Shown piece after piece: positions 23,932 to 41,039 of a DNA stretch of 64,000 bases (its first letter is position 1; each line of letters opens with the position of its first letter). Source of the stretch: Ecdyonurus torrentis (taxonomy: Eukaryota; Arthropoda; Insecta; Ephemeroptera; Heptageniidae); assembly GCA_949318235.1 (NCBI GenBank), contig OX439131.1:8805311-8869310 (forward strand). The letters are read 5' to 3'. The position numbers and the translations under genes are program-made. The notes below the pieces were generated by a model. That model was not told the DNA's origin. It saw only the letters and a list, made by a program, of their open reading frames with translations, and made no database searches.

Positions 23932-25315
23932 GAAAAAGCGAATCACGTACTCAATAACAGCAATTTTGAAAAAACAACAACAATATAATAAAAAGTTTAT
24001 TAATGTAACAATATATTAAAACAATAAAGCTATTAATTAAATTAGCACTACAATGCTAAAATAAAGAGATGAAAAATTATAGTAGGAAATGTAATATAAT
24101 ATAAGTGTCAAACGGGTACACTTTTTTTGTATGTGTGGTTATTCCCAAGGCAAGTACCTTTTAATCCTAAACTCATCACTTTTGTTCCTGCATAGTTTTG
24201 AGAGCGAGAGAGTGAGGTGAGCCTTGTTACTTTCCTGCGGATACACTCTCGCTTTTTGCTAATATCATAACATTAGTATAGTCAGCAGTCAATGTCAACC
24301 ACGCCTGCCTAGTTGAATACCGCTGCAGGGTCGATATGCGGTCTTCTATTGTCTACCGTCTTAATTATGTCCCACTCATTCAATAAAAAAATCTTTGTTA
24401 TATGAGCTCTTTTAAAATAGAGGGGAAAAAATTCAATGTCAATGCTCCTATTTTTTTTTTTTAATATATAATAATAGTTATACTTTAAATTTAATTTGAC
24501 ATTTATATAAATAGATACTATAATATAATTATTAAATGAATAACGTAACTTTCTTTCATATGTAAAATAATAAATATAATTATTTTCAATGTTAAAGGTA
24601 AATATGGGTTATACTAATAATATTATATATTATGTTGAGTAACAACGGTGAAAGATTACACTATGCAAAAAGAAGTGTGATGAAAAAAAAAATCATAATA
24701 TTGAGAGCATGAGCTATCACCGTAATAGATAAATAAATCGATTAACATATATGTAATGGAAGTATCATACACTTTTGTTTGTAACGATTCGATGAGCTTT
24801 CGATTGATCGTGTATAAGAACGTGTCTGCCCTTGGCATCACTTTTTGCAGGGAGGTCGAGCTGCTGCAAAACATTTATTTTATTTCTTCATTGTCCGATT
24901 TATTTACATTATATAAGATATAAAATTATAAAGCATAATTTATGAAGAAAATAATTTCATTTTCTTATTACTTTTTACGTGTTTTTTTTTTTTTTTTTTT
25001 TTTTTTTGTTTAATGACGAGAGAATAAGATTTAACTTACTTATGAACGGACAAAGATGCAGCAACATTTATACATAATAACAAAATTTATGCTATTGTTT
25101 AGTGATTATACTATACCTATAACAAAATAGTTAAGATAAGATGTTCAGCATTATAATTACTTGTGCCATTAAAAAAAAGCAACATTTATGCTCTACAATA
25201 TTATCTATTTTTCAATACAGCACAAATTGTGTAGCTTATTTTGTTACATGTGGATGATTTTTAGTATAACAACAACTAACCCTTATATAGACACATAAAT
25301 ATAATAATATTATAG

Positions 25316-25318
<3 letters not shown>

Positions 25319-25357
<39 letters not shown>
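25319..25357. repeat. (AT)n microsatellite
   Basis: About 38 bp of pure alternating AT. Confidence 0.9.
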
Positions 25358-25358
<1 letters not shown>

Positions 25359-27239
25359 TAGTATAAAAATTAACAAAAAATGATGTTAAAAAATAACTAA
25401 TTATTCATTATTAATTTATTTTTTAAATTTTATTTATTTATTAATACTTATTTTATTTCAAAATATTATTTTGGGTATTTCCATGCATACGTAAATTATT
25501 ATTATTTGCATTATGTCAGTAAAAACACTTTTTTTGTAGATACGTGTTTTGAAAAACGTATAGATATATGAAAAACCATCATTTACGCTAAACGTAATAA
25601 CGTAAAAAAGCAAAAATCCGATAAATGTAGAACCGCGAATATGAGTTGTCGCGCTTAATGTAGAAACACGTTTTTAAGGCTACTGCGATAAACGTTGTTG
25701 TGTGAAAGTAAGCTAACCCGCCAGAGGTAGATCCGTGGTATATTGTATAGCCGCAACAACATCGATTTATTATATATGTCTATGAAGTCTATATTTATGA
25801 ACTAACCTTTTACTTACCATTTTTAAAACATTAAAATAAGATGATAACTGTTACATCCCTCTTATCTTTTTGTCGCTTTATTTTTTTTTTTTTTTTTACT
25901 TGGATTTGGAATTTTTCTTAGCTGTGATATCAATCCCGAAAACTCTCAGATTTCTTGTCTCTGTGGATTTTTTTCTTTACCACAACTATTGCGATGCAAA
26001 TATTATAACTAATGGTGAAGAAGCAGATTTGAGTTTTACCATATACCCTACATCTCTCAATTGTTGATTTGTTTTTGTCAAAAACTAATACATGTTAACT
26101 AAAATATACAGTTCATTTTTATATCCCTATACGTACGCTGCACAACACAAATAATTACAAAGTGACCTTATTCCTATACTTGTTCAATAATACTGTACAT
26201 AATATAGACATTATATATATATATACCCACACACACCATATACAGATATACACCTTCTTAAAAAGATCTTAATTTTTAAAACTAAACACTTTATAGCTGA
26301 GCTATTTTTAATCCCAATTCAAAAATTGATGTTGATATGTTGGATAATGTACACGTTCATTTTTTTTTCTATATAATGGAATAATTCGAAATAGTCGAAA
26401 ATAGTCAATTTTTTTATTGGTTTAAAATGTGGTTGAGATCGGTGGAGATATGAAATAAAACTAGCAATAGTCGACATAATGACAATAGTCGAAAACCTAT
26501 TTTTGCGCTCTCTATATAGTCATAACACTTGCTGTAAATCCGTAATTGTTACTCTTGAATTGACTGAATAAACTATCTTATTTCTTATTACAATAATTTT
26601 ACCCTGTAGTGTATTGAATATATCGTCATTAAATCTTCCATTTTACACGTCTTTAAAGATTGAGTATACAAGTTGTATGAAGGAGCTAATTTTCTAGTCA
26701 ATATACAGTACAGCTAGTATGCAGCATTACATATAGGTGTATAAGGTAAAATTAAAATGATGAGTATATTATGTACTCACATGAATCTCTTTCCATTCAC
26801 AAACAATACATACGGGATTAGAATTATTAATTGTTACTGCAGATGAAGTCATTCAACATAATATTTATTGCCAAGACAAAAAAAAAAAAAAAAAAAAAAA
26901 AAAGCAATATAAGACATTTAAGTTATATACGTATTACTGATTTAATTTATTATGATTTTGTTTTGATTTAATTATTTTTCATTTTATCTCTATGAAAACA
27001 ATGCGCTATGCGGATTCATATGATTTGCTTATACAAAAAAAGCCTTTTGTTTAGACTATATATATATATAAAAAATATAGCAAAAATAGAATTATAAATT
27101 ATTTTAACATTTTTATTTATATCAATATAGTATAATGTTCTACTGATACAGTATGCATAAAATATTATGGAAGTTCATTCAATTTGGTGAAAATATGATT
27201 CTATATAAAAGTAAATCATTGCATAAATATCGTTATGTT

Positions 27240-27365
27240 ATTGTATACTATAAAAATGAGCAGGTGGCAGCACTTGATTCAGGTCGCGCTTTGACAACCT
27301 GTCTGGCACTTGAGCACCCTGTGAGCACCGGAGATAGATGGCACACCACTCATGTTGTAAACTAA
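27240..27365. other. isolated GC-rich patch
   Basis: GC-rich sequence (GGTGGCAGCACTTG, GGCACTTGAGCACC) stands out in AT-rich DNA about 400 bp beyond the protease stop codon. It could be a regulatory module or part of an unknown exon. Nothing decides between them. Confidence 0.25.
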
Positions 27366-27753
27366 AACTTTTATGCATTTAAATGTTCAAATATTCGTTG
27401 AGGCGAGTGAACTATTATTGTGTGTGACAAGTATTTTAATTATAGTTTTATTATTATTAAGGAGCTCTGCCAATAAGAATAATTGGAAATATAAATTACA
27501 TTGACATTATAGTAAAATAAAAACCTATATATGTATTAATAAACAATTGCTTTATTTGACTTACTGTAGACTATGTAGAACAATTAAAGCAATAAATAAA
27601 TGATAATAAAGGTTAAAAGTATACAAAGGGTAAGACATTATAATCAAATAATTATATTTTAATTTTAATTTGAAACGACTATAAGTTATACATTTTGATA
27701 CAGATTGATACAAAATGTCAAATATGTTACTACTGCACATTTAAGAGGTTATT

Positions 27754-32328
<4,575 letters not shown>

Positions 32329-33374
32329 CTTCTCACTAAGCTGTGTAGTGAGTTTGTGAGGAGAAAAAAAAAGTATTGTAGAAGAAGATTGTGATTTGAC
32401 CTCAAGGGTTATCGCATTACGAAAGTAGGAAAAAAAACAAAAACAAAACATTTCCTTCATAATATAGAGATTATATTTATATTTAAATATAATCATATTT
32501 CATCAAACACGCAGAGGAAAATATTAAGATTTTCTATTGTGAGGGGGTACTTTATTGTTCAGTTAACTTTGTATTGTTCTACAGTTATTGTTGTGCATTA
32601 TTAATATTACTATTTCAATGCTGGTTTCCATAGTTTTGCATTCGTACAGTACAGTAGAAGTCTTTTTTCTTAGTTTTTCTGTATCTTTATTATTTTTCAG
32701 ATTCAGAAAGGGCTTTAAAAAAAATCATCACAGGTACAAGGTACAATTCATAGTTGAGCACAGTACAATCAATACAGTACAGTACAGTGCTCATCCTTAG
32801 GTTTATTTAAAAGAAAAAAAGAAAAAAAAAAAAAAAAAAAGACAAAGACTAACAACACTCATAATCCTAATTTTAAATCAGTCGAAAATGTACATGTACT
32901 GTATCCTACAATTGATTAAATTTTTATCTAATCTACGCTATAAGATTTATTTATTTCAGAAGTGAGTGCTAATCTGCTGCACTTCTTCTTCTTCTTCTTC
33001 TTTCTTTTTCTTTTTTTTTTTTTACATATTCCGTTGCACTTTTATTGTTCTTTATATTATATTTATATAAATATAATATTATTTTTATTTGTTTATTAAT
33101 AATAATAAATGCAGGAATAAAACGCAACTTGCTTTTCTTCACCGCTCAAAAAGTTGCATAGATGCACGGCGCTCTCAACTTAACATTTTTTTTCTTCAAA
33201 ATTTATGTTTCATTTTTATGCTTAAATTACAAAAAAAAACTAATAATAATAACATAAAATATATTTATGAGTTCTAGTAAAATTTTTGGACTTAAATAAC
33301 AAATATTGATCCCTGGCAGCGAACTATAAAATTAAATTGATTTTATAAATTATATATACATTATTATATAATAC

Positions 33375-33505
33375 ACTTTACAAATTTTGGGAAAAATGAA
33401 CGTTCTACACTTTACAAATTCCAAGTTCCCCCATCTAGTTCTCATGTTAAAACGTGTAGAAGCGCCAAACGTAGATCGTTCATTTTGAGTGAAATTTGTA
33501 AAGTG
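33375..33505. mobile_element. MITE with TA target and CACTTTACAAATT ends
   Basis: The ends CACTTTACAAATTT and its complement are each flanked by TA (33373-33374 and 33506-33507). The inner portion AAAATGAACG is also inverted. A third copy of CACTTTACAAATT occurs inside near 33408. TA targets suggest a Tc1/mariner-type or related source. Confidence 0.65.
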
Positions 33506-33530
33506 TAGTGAGTTCACTTCGACGGGTAAA

Positions 33531-33534
<4 letters not shown>

Positions 33535-33579
<45 letters not shown>
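33535..33579. repeat. (AT)n microsatellite
   Basis: About 45 bp of pure alternating AT, 30 bp from the MITE. Confidence 0.9.
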
Positions 33580-33585
<6 letters not shown>

Positions 33586-34394
33586 CACAATGGTCTTATA
33601 TATTTTAAATAAAATATAACATTTTATCCATAACAATAATGGCTGTATATTTTTTAAGTTATTAAAATTTAAAAATGAATTTTTTCCCATACTCTCGTTT
33701 ATACTAAACAATAATAATAGAGTATATAACTGCACACTAAATAGTAATAAAGATGCTTATAAAGAAAATAGACCAAGACGTTTTATGTATTTTAGGACAA
33801 CACTGATTTAAATTTACATTGTTCTCTAATCTGAGAGTTTATCTTTGTTGTAATTGTGAACAAAAGTTATTTCAATATTAAACATCATAATAATAAAAGA
33901 AAAAAGTGCAATAAAAAAATAATAGTTCACTTTCTTTAGTTTATAAAAATAAAATTATAAATTGCAAGAAAAAAATATTTCATTCATGATGCGTAAAAAA
34001 TTATTCTGTTACTAATGAGAAAAAAAAATTAATCAGTAGAACACCTGTGATTTTCAAGAAAGAATACCTTTTTATGTGTTTCTATTTATGTACCATATGT
34101 TGAGTGAAATAGAGAGTCTTCTGAAGTAAACGATGCGCATCAACAGCACGCAGGCACCATCACGTGACCTACTACCCATACTGTCCAGCTTCCAACAGAC
34201 TGAAGCATTGATCACTCCAATACGTACCGGAAACAGACGTATTACGGCAGAAAAAAAAAGCACCAAATTTTTTTACGACGTTTACTTTCATTGTTAGCAT
34301 TGACAAAATTAAAAACAGGGGGATGCCGGTGTATATCTTCTATACTATACTATACAATCTTCAGTTTCCGGTAGAAGTGGGCGTAACTTAAATA

Positions 34395-34606
34395 TCATTG
34401 TGTTGGTTGTTGGGGTGTATAAAGCTCGTCAGTTGGTTGACCTACATGAAGTGAGCTCCACTGGAATAATGGCCTTGCAGTGTGAAGTAGGTCAAGAAAC
34501 AAGGTCACGAGCACACCATTCTCATTCTTCCTCCTGTTCTTGTATAGCTCTCGCAGCTGGCTGGCGTCGTGCTCACGTTGCGTACCATCATCTTGCATGA
34601 CACGCT
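34395..34606 (-). CDS. candidate coding exon of unknown gene
   Basis: After the acceptor TATATAG (AG at 34608-34607) an open frame runs to TGA at 34395, with ATG at 34598. It is GC-rich and reads like ordinary protein (SQLRELYKNRRKNENG, then LFLDLLHTARP). The family is not recognised, no partner exon was identified, and phase does not match the end of the zinc-finger exon upstream. It could instead be a conserved regulatory block. Confidence 0.25.
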
Positions 34607-34777
34607 CTATATATAAATAAAACTTAATATCATACATACTCAATAATGCTTCATAATGTACCTCAATCAACTCAAACAACATATACATAAATAGGAACTA
34701 TAGTATCACAACTATATAGTACTAAACTTTATATGTACCAATCTATGTATTTTATTGATTTTTTTTATCTTATCATA

Positions 34778-34781
<4 letters not shown>

Positions 34782-34828
<47 letters not shown>
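34782..34828. repeat. poly(A) tract
   Basis: About 47 consecutive A. It could be the tail of an old retroposed sequence, but nothing recognisable precedes it. Confidence 0.9.
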
Positions 34829-34830
<2 letters not shown>

Positions 34831-37800
34831 ACATTTTTTTACAGCAAAGTCGATTTTTTTTTTGTTAAAATTTATAAAGAAATAGTTTGTAATGTCCATT
34901 TAATTGAATAATGACATTCCTTAGATTTTTTTATTATTAATTTAAGGACCAAGTTCTTTTCTCAATATTTTTAGTATGGAAATAATATAAGTAAGTTTGC
35001 AACAATGACGAATTTTCTTATGTAAATCGTCAGCTAGACATTAATAAAGTTAATGTTTGAGCAAATTTTAAACAAAACTAATTTTAATTGCTATCATTAG
35101 ACCCTAATTGCATTTCCAAATATTATAAAAATAAATTAATAACTCAAGTGTATTATAATATCTGTATCAAACTAAAATTAGTATTGTTTATAATTAAATA
35201 TTCTAACTTTGAGTACTTAATTGAAGTGAATATAAACCATCAACTAATAAAATCTAACAAGACAAAATGACACTTAATATTTAGTGCGTTAAAATCCCCT
35301 AAGAGACATGAATGCCTGAAGCAAAGAAAACTAAAATTTAATACATAAATTAAGTTCATAAAATATGTATCTAGTTTTAGACCTTATTCTAATTAGCCAG
35401 ATACATTTATTTTCTACTATATTTGTAATGTTTATTTTGATACAGCAGCTTATTTTGCTATATAAAAAGTGTTCTTAAATTATATTTGAAAGAAAAAGTA
35501 ATGATAAAAATATTGATGTAAAAAAAATCTTATTATTGCAGTTTTTAAATCAAGATTCAAAAGCAGCCAAGAGATAATAAAGCTATTTAACCCAACAAAA
35601 ACTAAAAGAATTCTTTTATCTATTAATAGATACAGAATGTCACCGGAAGCACTCTTTTTATTTTAACTTTTAATTAAATTATGAAGATCATATTTCATAA
35701 GTGACAACTTAAATACTGTAACTGATCTAATAAGCTGCACAATTTTTGCATTGATCCCCGTAACACAAAATATGAGAAAAAGGGGTGCATCCGATACAAT
35801 TTTTTTTCTATGAATTTAAAAAGGCTATTAATATTTTACCCTCATAAAGGGTTGACTATGACAATCATGAATATTTGAATTAATTTTGTTATTTTTTCCG
35901 ATGACGTCACAAAATGAGAAAGCTAGTTAACCTACTACAAGAGGCAGAGCACTAACCAGCCGGTATTAAGGTTATTATGATCCCCCTCCTACTCTCCATA
36001 CTCTAGCTTGTCACGTCCTAAAAACTACAAAGTATTTTTTTTCTTTCCGTCTCAAAGGATTAAAATAGATAATAATATTTGGGTGGAGAAAAAAAAGTAA
36101 ATAAAAAAGATAATACATAATAATATATATATATTTTTTTTTTACTTCGCTTGTATTATATTAAAAAATTATATTAATAATATATTTTGTTTCTATGAAA
36201 AAACATTTTTTATTTCTATTTTACACAAAGAACAATATAGATTTACAAGAAATAATAATTATTCTTACATTTTTATTAAAAATTAATAATTAGAGTTTTT
36301 TTATATTATTATTTAAAATATACAATTTAATATTATTTTAAGTCTGTTCTAAAAGAGTTGTTAATAAAAGATAATTTCAATGTTTTATGAAGTGATATTT
36401 TAGAAAAGACTTAAAACAAGTATAGCAGTTTTTATTTATATTTTTCACAAAAGTAAAAAAAAAAAAAAAAAAAAAAAAGAAACCATTTGTTTGCACCTAG
36501 TACCCGATTATTTAACTTTTTTTTTTATTATAGATATTTTACAAAGACCATCGAAAAATATTTTGCCTATTAAATACAATTATACCATATCAGTGCAATT
36601 ACTATGAACATATATTTTTTTTTATTGAAGTGAGTAATTGAGAATATAAATAATGAGACTCAATATACGATTTGAAGAGTAAATAAATTTTATTTCATAC
36701 ATAATATTTCATGTTGGAAGGCTTTATTTAAAGGGAACAAAATATAAAGCAAACTTTGCAGTGGAAATAAATTAAGAGGAGGAACGATTTTTTTTATATG
36801 CAAGCCAACAGAAATTATGACAAAATAAATATTTTGTTCTTATAGATTGTACTTAAAATAATAAAAATATTCAATGTATATAAAATCAAATTTTTTAAAC
36901 AAGGTCTAATTGCACTATATAGGACAAAATGCAGAGTAAGAATTTGAAAAATGTTAATTAGTGAACTGAGATAATTGTTACAAAAAAACTTGGAATATTA
37001 TACCCAGGATTAAGGAATGATTTTTTTCTTTATTATTAATTTAACCTCTTTGTATAAATAATTTAATTATCCTGATTTCCTGAATATTACACCCGTGACA
37101 AAACTTTACAAAATATTACAATTAATAATCATCTTCTTAGAAGTATACTTTTCGTTTTTTAAACAAAACACTATTGCAGAGATTGTTATTTTTATATTTT
37201 AAGTTAATAAAAATTTAAAAGATTCAACTACATTAAAAAATTTCCATAGAAAAAAACTTAATAAATAAAACAATAATAATGATAGCATAAACATACACAT
37301 ATTTTATTTATTAACCTTTTCTGTTATGTTATGCTATCATTAATTTGAACCCGTTTTAATATTGATTAAATAAAAGAAACTGAAAAAAAAAAAAAAAAAA
37401 AAAATAGAAGTAGAAGTAGGGGCAAAAACAAAAGTTATCGTAAAATCCAATGAAAAAAGAAAACGAAAACCATGTAAAAGACTAGATACTTTTGTTTGCC
37501 AAGCACGGGCTACCGGATTTTTTTTTTTTTTTTTTATTTTTATAGTTAAATTATTTTTTTTTCCGGAATTGAAGAAGATTCATTGATCGTTGCTATTGAC
37601 GTTATACTCAAAAATAACAGAAGATTTTATTTAATATACAACATTAAGCACGTGATATGATAAAATACACACTCTCACAATCACACAAAAACAGCAACAA
37701 AATATATAAATTATTTCTAAATATTATAGTAAAAACAACAAGTTACAAAAATATATACATAATGCATCAAGTGGTACATAAAAGTTCTTTACATAAAAAA

Positions 37801-38987
37801 ACTTACATTTTTTATTTACTATTTTTTTTATATTATATAACTTATCTAATAATATTATAATAGTTCTAAAAAAATATAAGTTTAACTAATATTTACAATT
37901 TTTATCCCGCCTTGCTCCGGTTTGTTGTGTGTTTAGAGAAAAATATTTATATTTCAAAAAAATAGATAATACATTAATTTGTTATTGATAAAAACTTACA
38001 TTATACAAATATAACTATATTTTAACTTGATATTATTTAACAGTGCGAGGAACAATTAATTATTCATTAACAACAAGTTCGTTTGTTTGCAAATCTTTGG
38101 CTCATGTAAACACTCTTTTAATTACCACGGATTTTTTTTATTAAAAAAAAATATACATTTTTTTAAAACCTTATTTTTCATCATTAAAAGGGCAGCGTTT
38201 ATTTTAACTTAAATTATTATTTTCCCTTGAAAAGTAAGCTCGATCATGTTTAATATTATAAAAATTCAAGGTATAATATTTATTTATCTATAGAAAAATA
38301 TTGATATAAAAATATGCATTTATTTCGATGTAGGTTTCAATAAAATAGGGACGTCATGGTTTGTAGATCGAGCTACTTTCAATTTGAGTAAAAAGAAGTT
38401 TGCGGTTCAATAAATTATTATTAAAAACAAAAACAACACTTTTAGTTTTGTTTATATAAATAATAATAATATATAAAAAAAAATACCACTTACAATTAAT
38501 ATGTGGTTACCTGTTTATTTACATTTTTTTAGTAAAACAAATAAACATATCATTCTATTGTCTCATTGATACACCATGAAGATTTACGTTAGTTATAGAC
38601 GTCGTATTATTTCATATATTGCTATTTTTAAAGCCACGGATTTCTGATTTTTTAGTATCCTCTGTAAAAAAAAAAAAATAATAATAATAAAAAAAGTTTA
38701 AAAATTGGAAGATATTCTTATATTTGAGTTACTCGTTCAATCACGATCTTTTCTCAATGTTTCAATAGTGAGCGCTGCAAAATACTAAATAATGCATATT
38801 ATATACACGTAAAATTTCAGAATTAATTGACTATCAACTCTGTATTATTACGTACAATACACAGGTTAAATTTTAAAAAAATACGAATGAAAATTTGTTT
38901 CACATAAAAAATTTCAAGTGCAAACTTATTTTTAAACAATAAATAATTGCAGTAAGTATATAAAAAAAAAATAAATAAAAAAATGAA

Positions 38988-40598
38988 TCAGTCTCGACCC
39001 ACCCTCTTGTGAATTTGCTGGTGCTTGATGAGATGAGCCTTCTGTCTGAACGCTTTACCACACACTTCACAACGGAAAGGTTTCTCTCCGGTATGAGTGC
39101 GAAGATGAACTTTGATGTTGGATTTATTGAGGAACCCTCGGTTACAAATAGTACAATGATGCACAGGTTTCTCCTTTGTGCTGCCGTCGGGATAAGTTGA
39201 AATTGAATTATTATTTGTATTTGCATTTACATTACTACCACCATTAAGTTTATTTTTATTTGAACGACTTTTGGATTTACTTTTAGGTGCTGGAAAACCA
39301 TCTAATGAAGAACAACTACCATTTACATCACGATTTCCAGGACGAGAATACTGATTATTATTTTTTCTACCATTTTGACCAAATCGTCCTGAATTTCCAC
39401 CTCCTCCACTTCCATTTATGGCAGTTGTAATTTCAGAGGTAGTCACGTGACCCGGTGGGCTTCCTAATGTTGTATGTGGAAGCATATCTTTGCTTAATGT
39501 CCCACATGCTGAATATTGAGTATATGGTGAATTTTCTTGCTTAGGTACTATGTTTCCATTTTGTTGAGGGGAGCCACCGTTTTGTAATCTACTTTGTAAC
39601 AATGGCATGTGATGGTAGGTGGCTGCAGGTTCTCGTTTGATCATTTGTCCCTGATAATGTTGATGTGCGGTGGTGCCTTGCGTGAGTAGAGATTGAAGGG
39701 TTGAGGAAGAATTAAGACCTCCGAGAGTTTGAGAACTTGTGGTTGGAGGCGCTTGTTGTTGAGGTGGGGACGGAGAACAGTCTGCAAAGTGATTCGCCAT
39801 TTCATGCAAATACTCGGCATCGGCTACACTGATTGTTTTCGTTGCAGAAGTACAGTCTGTGTCAATTAAATCGAAATCCATCCATGCGTCCCTCGCATCA
39901 ACCACTTCCAATCCCGCTGTGTGGACTGTAGTATCTGCCATAACGTTGCCGATAATTGCAGCAAAATCATCCATTTCATTCTCTATGCTTCCTATTAGTA
40001 CATCTTCAGGTTTTGTAACTAAGCCATCTACAGTAGAAGTCACTGGTTCACTCATATAGTACAACTCACCAGCACTTGTGGATACACTACAATTTTTATA
40101 TACATTATTGTTATTATTATTGTTCAATGTATTGTTATTTGTAACATTACTATTGTTGTTGTTGGCCTCGAGCAGTCCTCCGCCCGTACCTCGAGTTTGT
40201 ACGCTACTCCCGACACCACCCCCGGGTGACGGAATTTGTTGTGAAGGAGAATAAAATTCATTTAAACGAATATCATTTAACCTCACTTGACCTGTGTAAG
40301 ATGTTATAAATGGTGGTAATGGTTTTAGTTCTGCAAAACTACCATTACCACCATTCGTTTGTCCTACTGGTGCTGCTAATAAGCTATCTAAAACGTCCAT
40401 AGTTGTTTTATTAGCAGAATCCACAACAACGGGATCGAGTAACTTAAGTTCATCTGAACTTGACGAGAGTGCCACCTCCCCTGAACTATCGACGACTGCA
40501 TAGTGTTGGTCTCCTCCACTTCCCCAGCAGCTCATCAGTGAGTCGACTGCATCTGGGCCGCCACCCCCGTCCACAGCAACCACAGTGGCAAACTTCAT
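38988..40598 (-). CDS. C2H2 zinc-finger transcription factor, two C-terminal fingers
   Basis: The first in-frame ATG is at 40598, giving 536 aa in one exon. The open frame continues upstream for about 90 codons without ATG (see findings). Two classical fingers lie at the C-terminus: Cys482, Cys485, His498, His502 and Cys510, Cys513, His526, His530, joined by a THTGEKPF linker; the protein ends six residues later. Residues 146-169 are Asn-rich, 205-250 acidic, 323-345 Gln/Pro-rich. A basic KSKSKSRSNKNK stretch before the fingers could be a nuclear localisation signal. Two fingers are enough for a short DNA site. I cannot name the gene with certainty; it may be an insect-specific regulator. Spliced 5' UTR lies upstream, and a broad field of GC islands lies beyond. 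Confidence 0.9.
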   Translation of the reverse strand: MKFATVVAVDGGGGPDAVDSLMSCWGSGGDQHYAVVDSSGEVALSSSSDELKLLDPVVVDSANKTTMDVLDSLLAAPVGQTNGGNGSFAELKPLPPFITSYTGQVRLNDIRLNEFYSPSQQIPSPGGGVGSSVQTRGTGGGLLEANNNNSNVTNNNTLNNNNNNNVYKNCSVSTSAGELYYMSEPVTSTVDGLVTKPEDVLIGSIENEMDDFAAIIGNVMADTTVHTAGLEVVDARDAWMDFDLIDTDCTSATKTISVADAEYLHEMANHFADCSPSPPQQQAPPTTSSQTLGGLNSSSTLQSLLTQGTTAHQHYQGQMIKREPAATYHHMPLLQSRLQNGGSPQQNGNIVPKQENSPYTQYSACGTLSKDMLPHTTLGSPPGHVTTSEITTAINGSGGGGNSGRFGQNGRKNNNQYSRPGNRDVNGSCSSLDGFPAPKSKSKSRSNKNKLNGGSNVNANTNNNSISTYPDGSTKEKPVHHCTICNRGFLNKSNIKVHLRTHTGEKPFRCEVCGKAFRQKAHLIKHQQIHKRVGRD

Positions 40599-41039
40599 TC
40601 CATTGATCGAGGTGAGTTGCTCAGGGCAGATGGAGAGCGTCTCTGGTGAACACGAAGAGGACGGTAATGGAGAACACGTAGTAGAGGATATTAGGGGTGC
40701 ACTGGGGGAGGAATACAGCTGCAGAGGTCCGGGCGCAGCACGGCGCGGACTTAACCACGGGGGATCCAGCTGGAAGGCAGATTTAGGCACCGTTGTTTCA
40801 AAAACTAACCTCCTATCCCACTTCGTAATAGGTGTATGTTTAATTCGTGGCGTGATTAGTCCTGTATTTTTTACTTTTAATAATTAATTTCTCTTTCGAG
40901 TCATAATATAATAATAATTGTTTAAAACTTGTGAATTACTGTACTAATTAGAGTCATTAACTTTTGTTTCTCTTGCTTATGTTGTTGCTGGTCAGGAGGT
41001 TGACAGTCCCACCATGATCCAAATCTCCGCGGCTGCGAC
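40599..41039 (-). other. 5' UTR part of the zinc-finger exon, with upstream ORFs
   Basis: A strong acceptor, TGTGTGTGCAG, ends at 41040, so the exon starts at 41039. Short upstream frames occur, including ATGGTGGGACTG to TGA (7 codons, near 41013) and ATGGAATGA overlapping the main start. These could lower translation from ATG 40598. The region 40600-40880 is also open in the main frame. Confidence 0.65.

Larger units (their letters stand above)
32329..38987. other. intergenic between protease and zinc-finger gene
   Basis: Includes the 5' flank of the protease gene, for which no TATA-initiator pair is clear, and the 3' UTR of the zinc-finger gene. It holds a MITE (33375-33505), an AT microsatellite (33535-33579), a weak candidate exon (34395-34606), an E-box CACGTG patch near 34170, and long A-runs (34782-34828, 36455-36478). 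34.9-38.9 kb is extremely AT-rich with nothing recognised. Confidence 0.5.
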
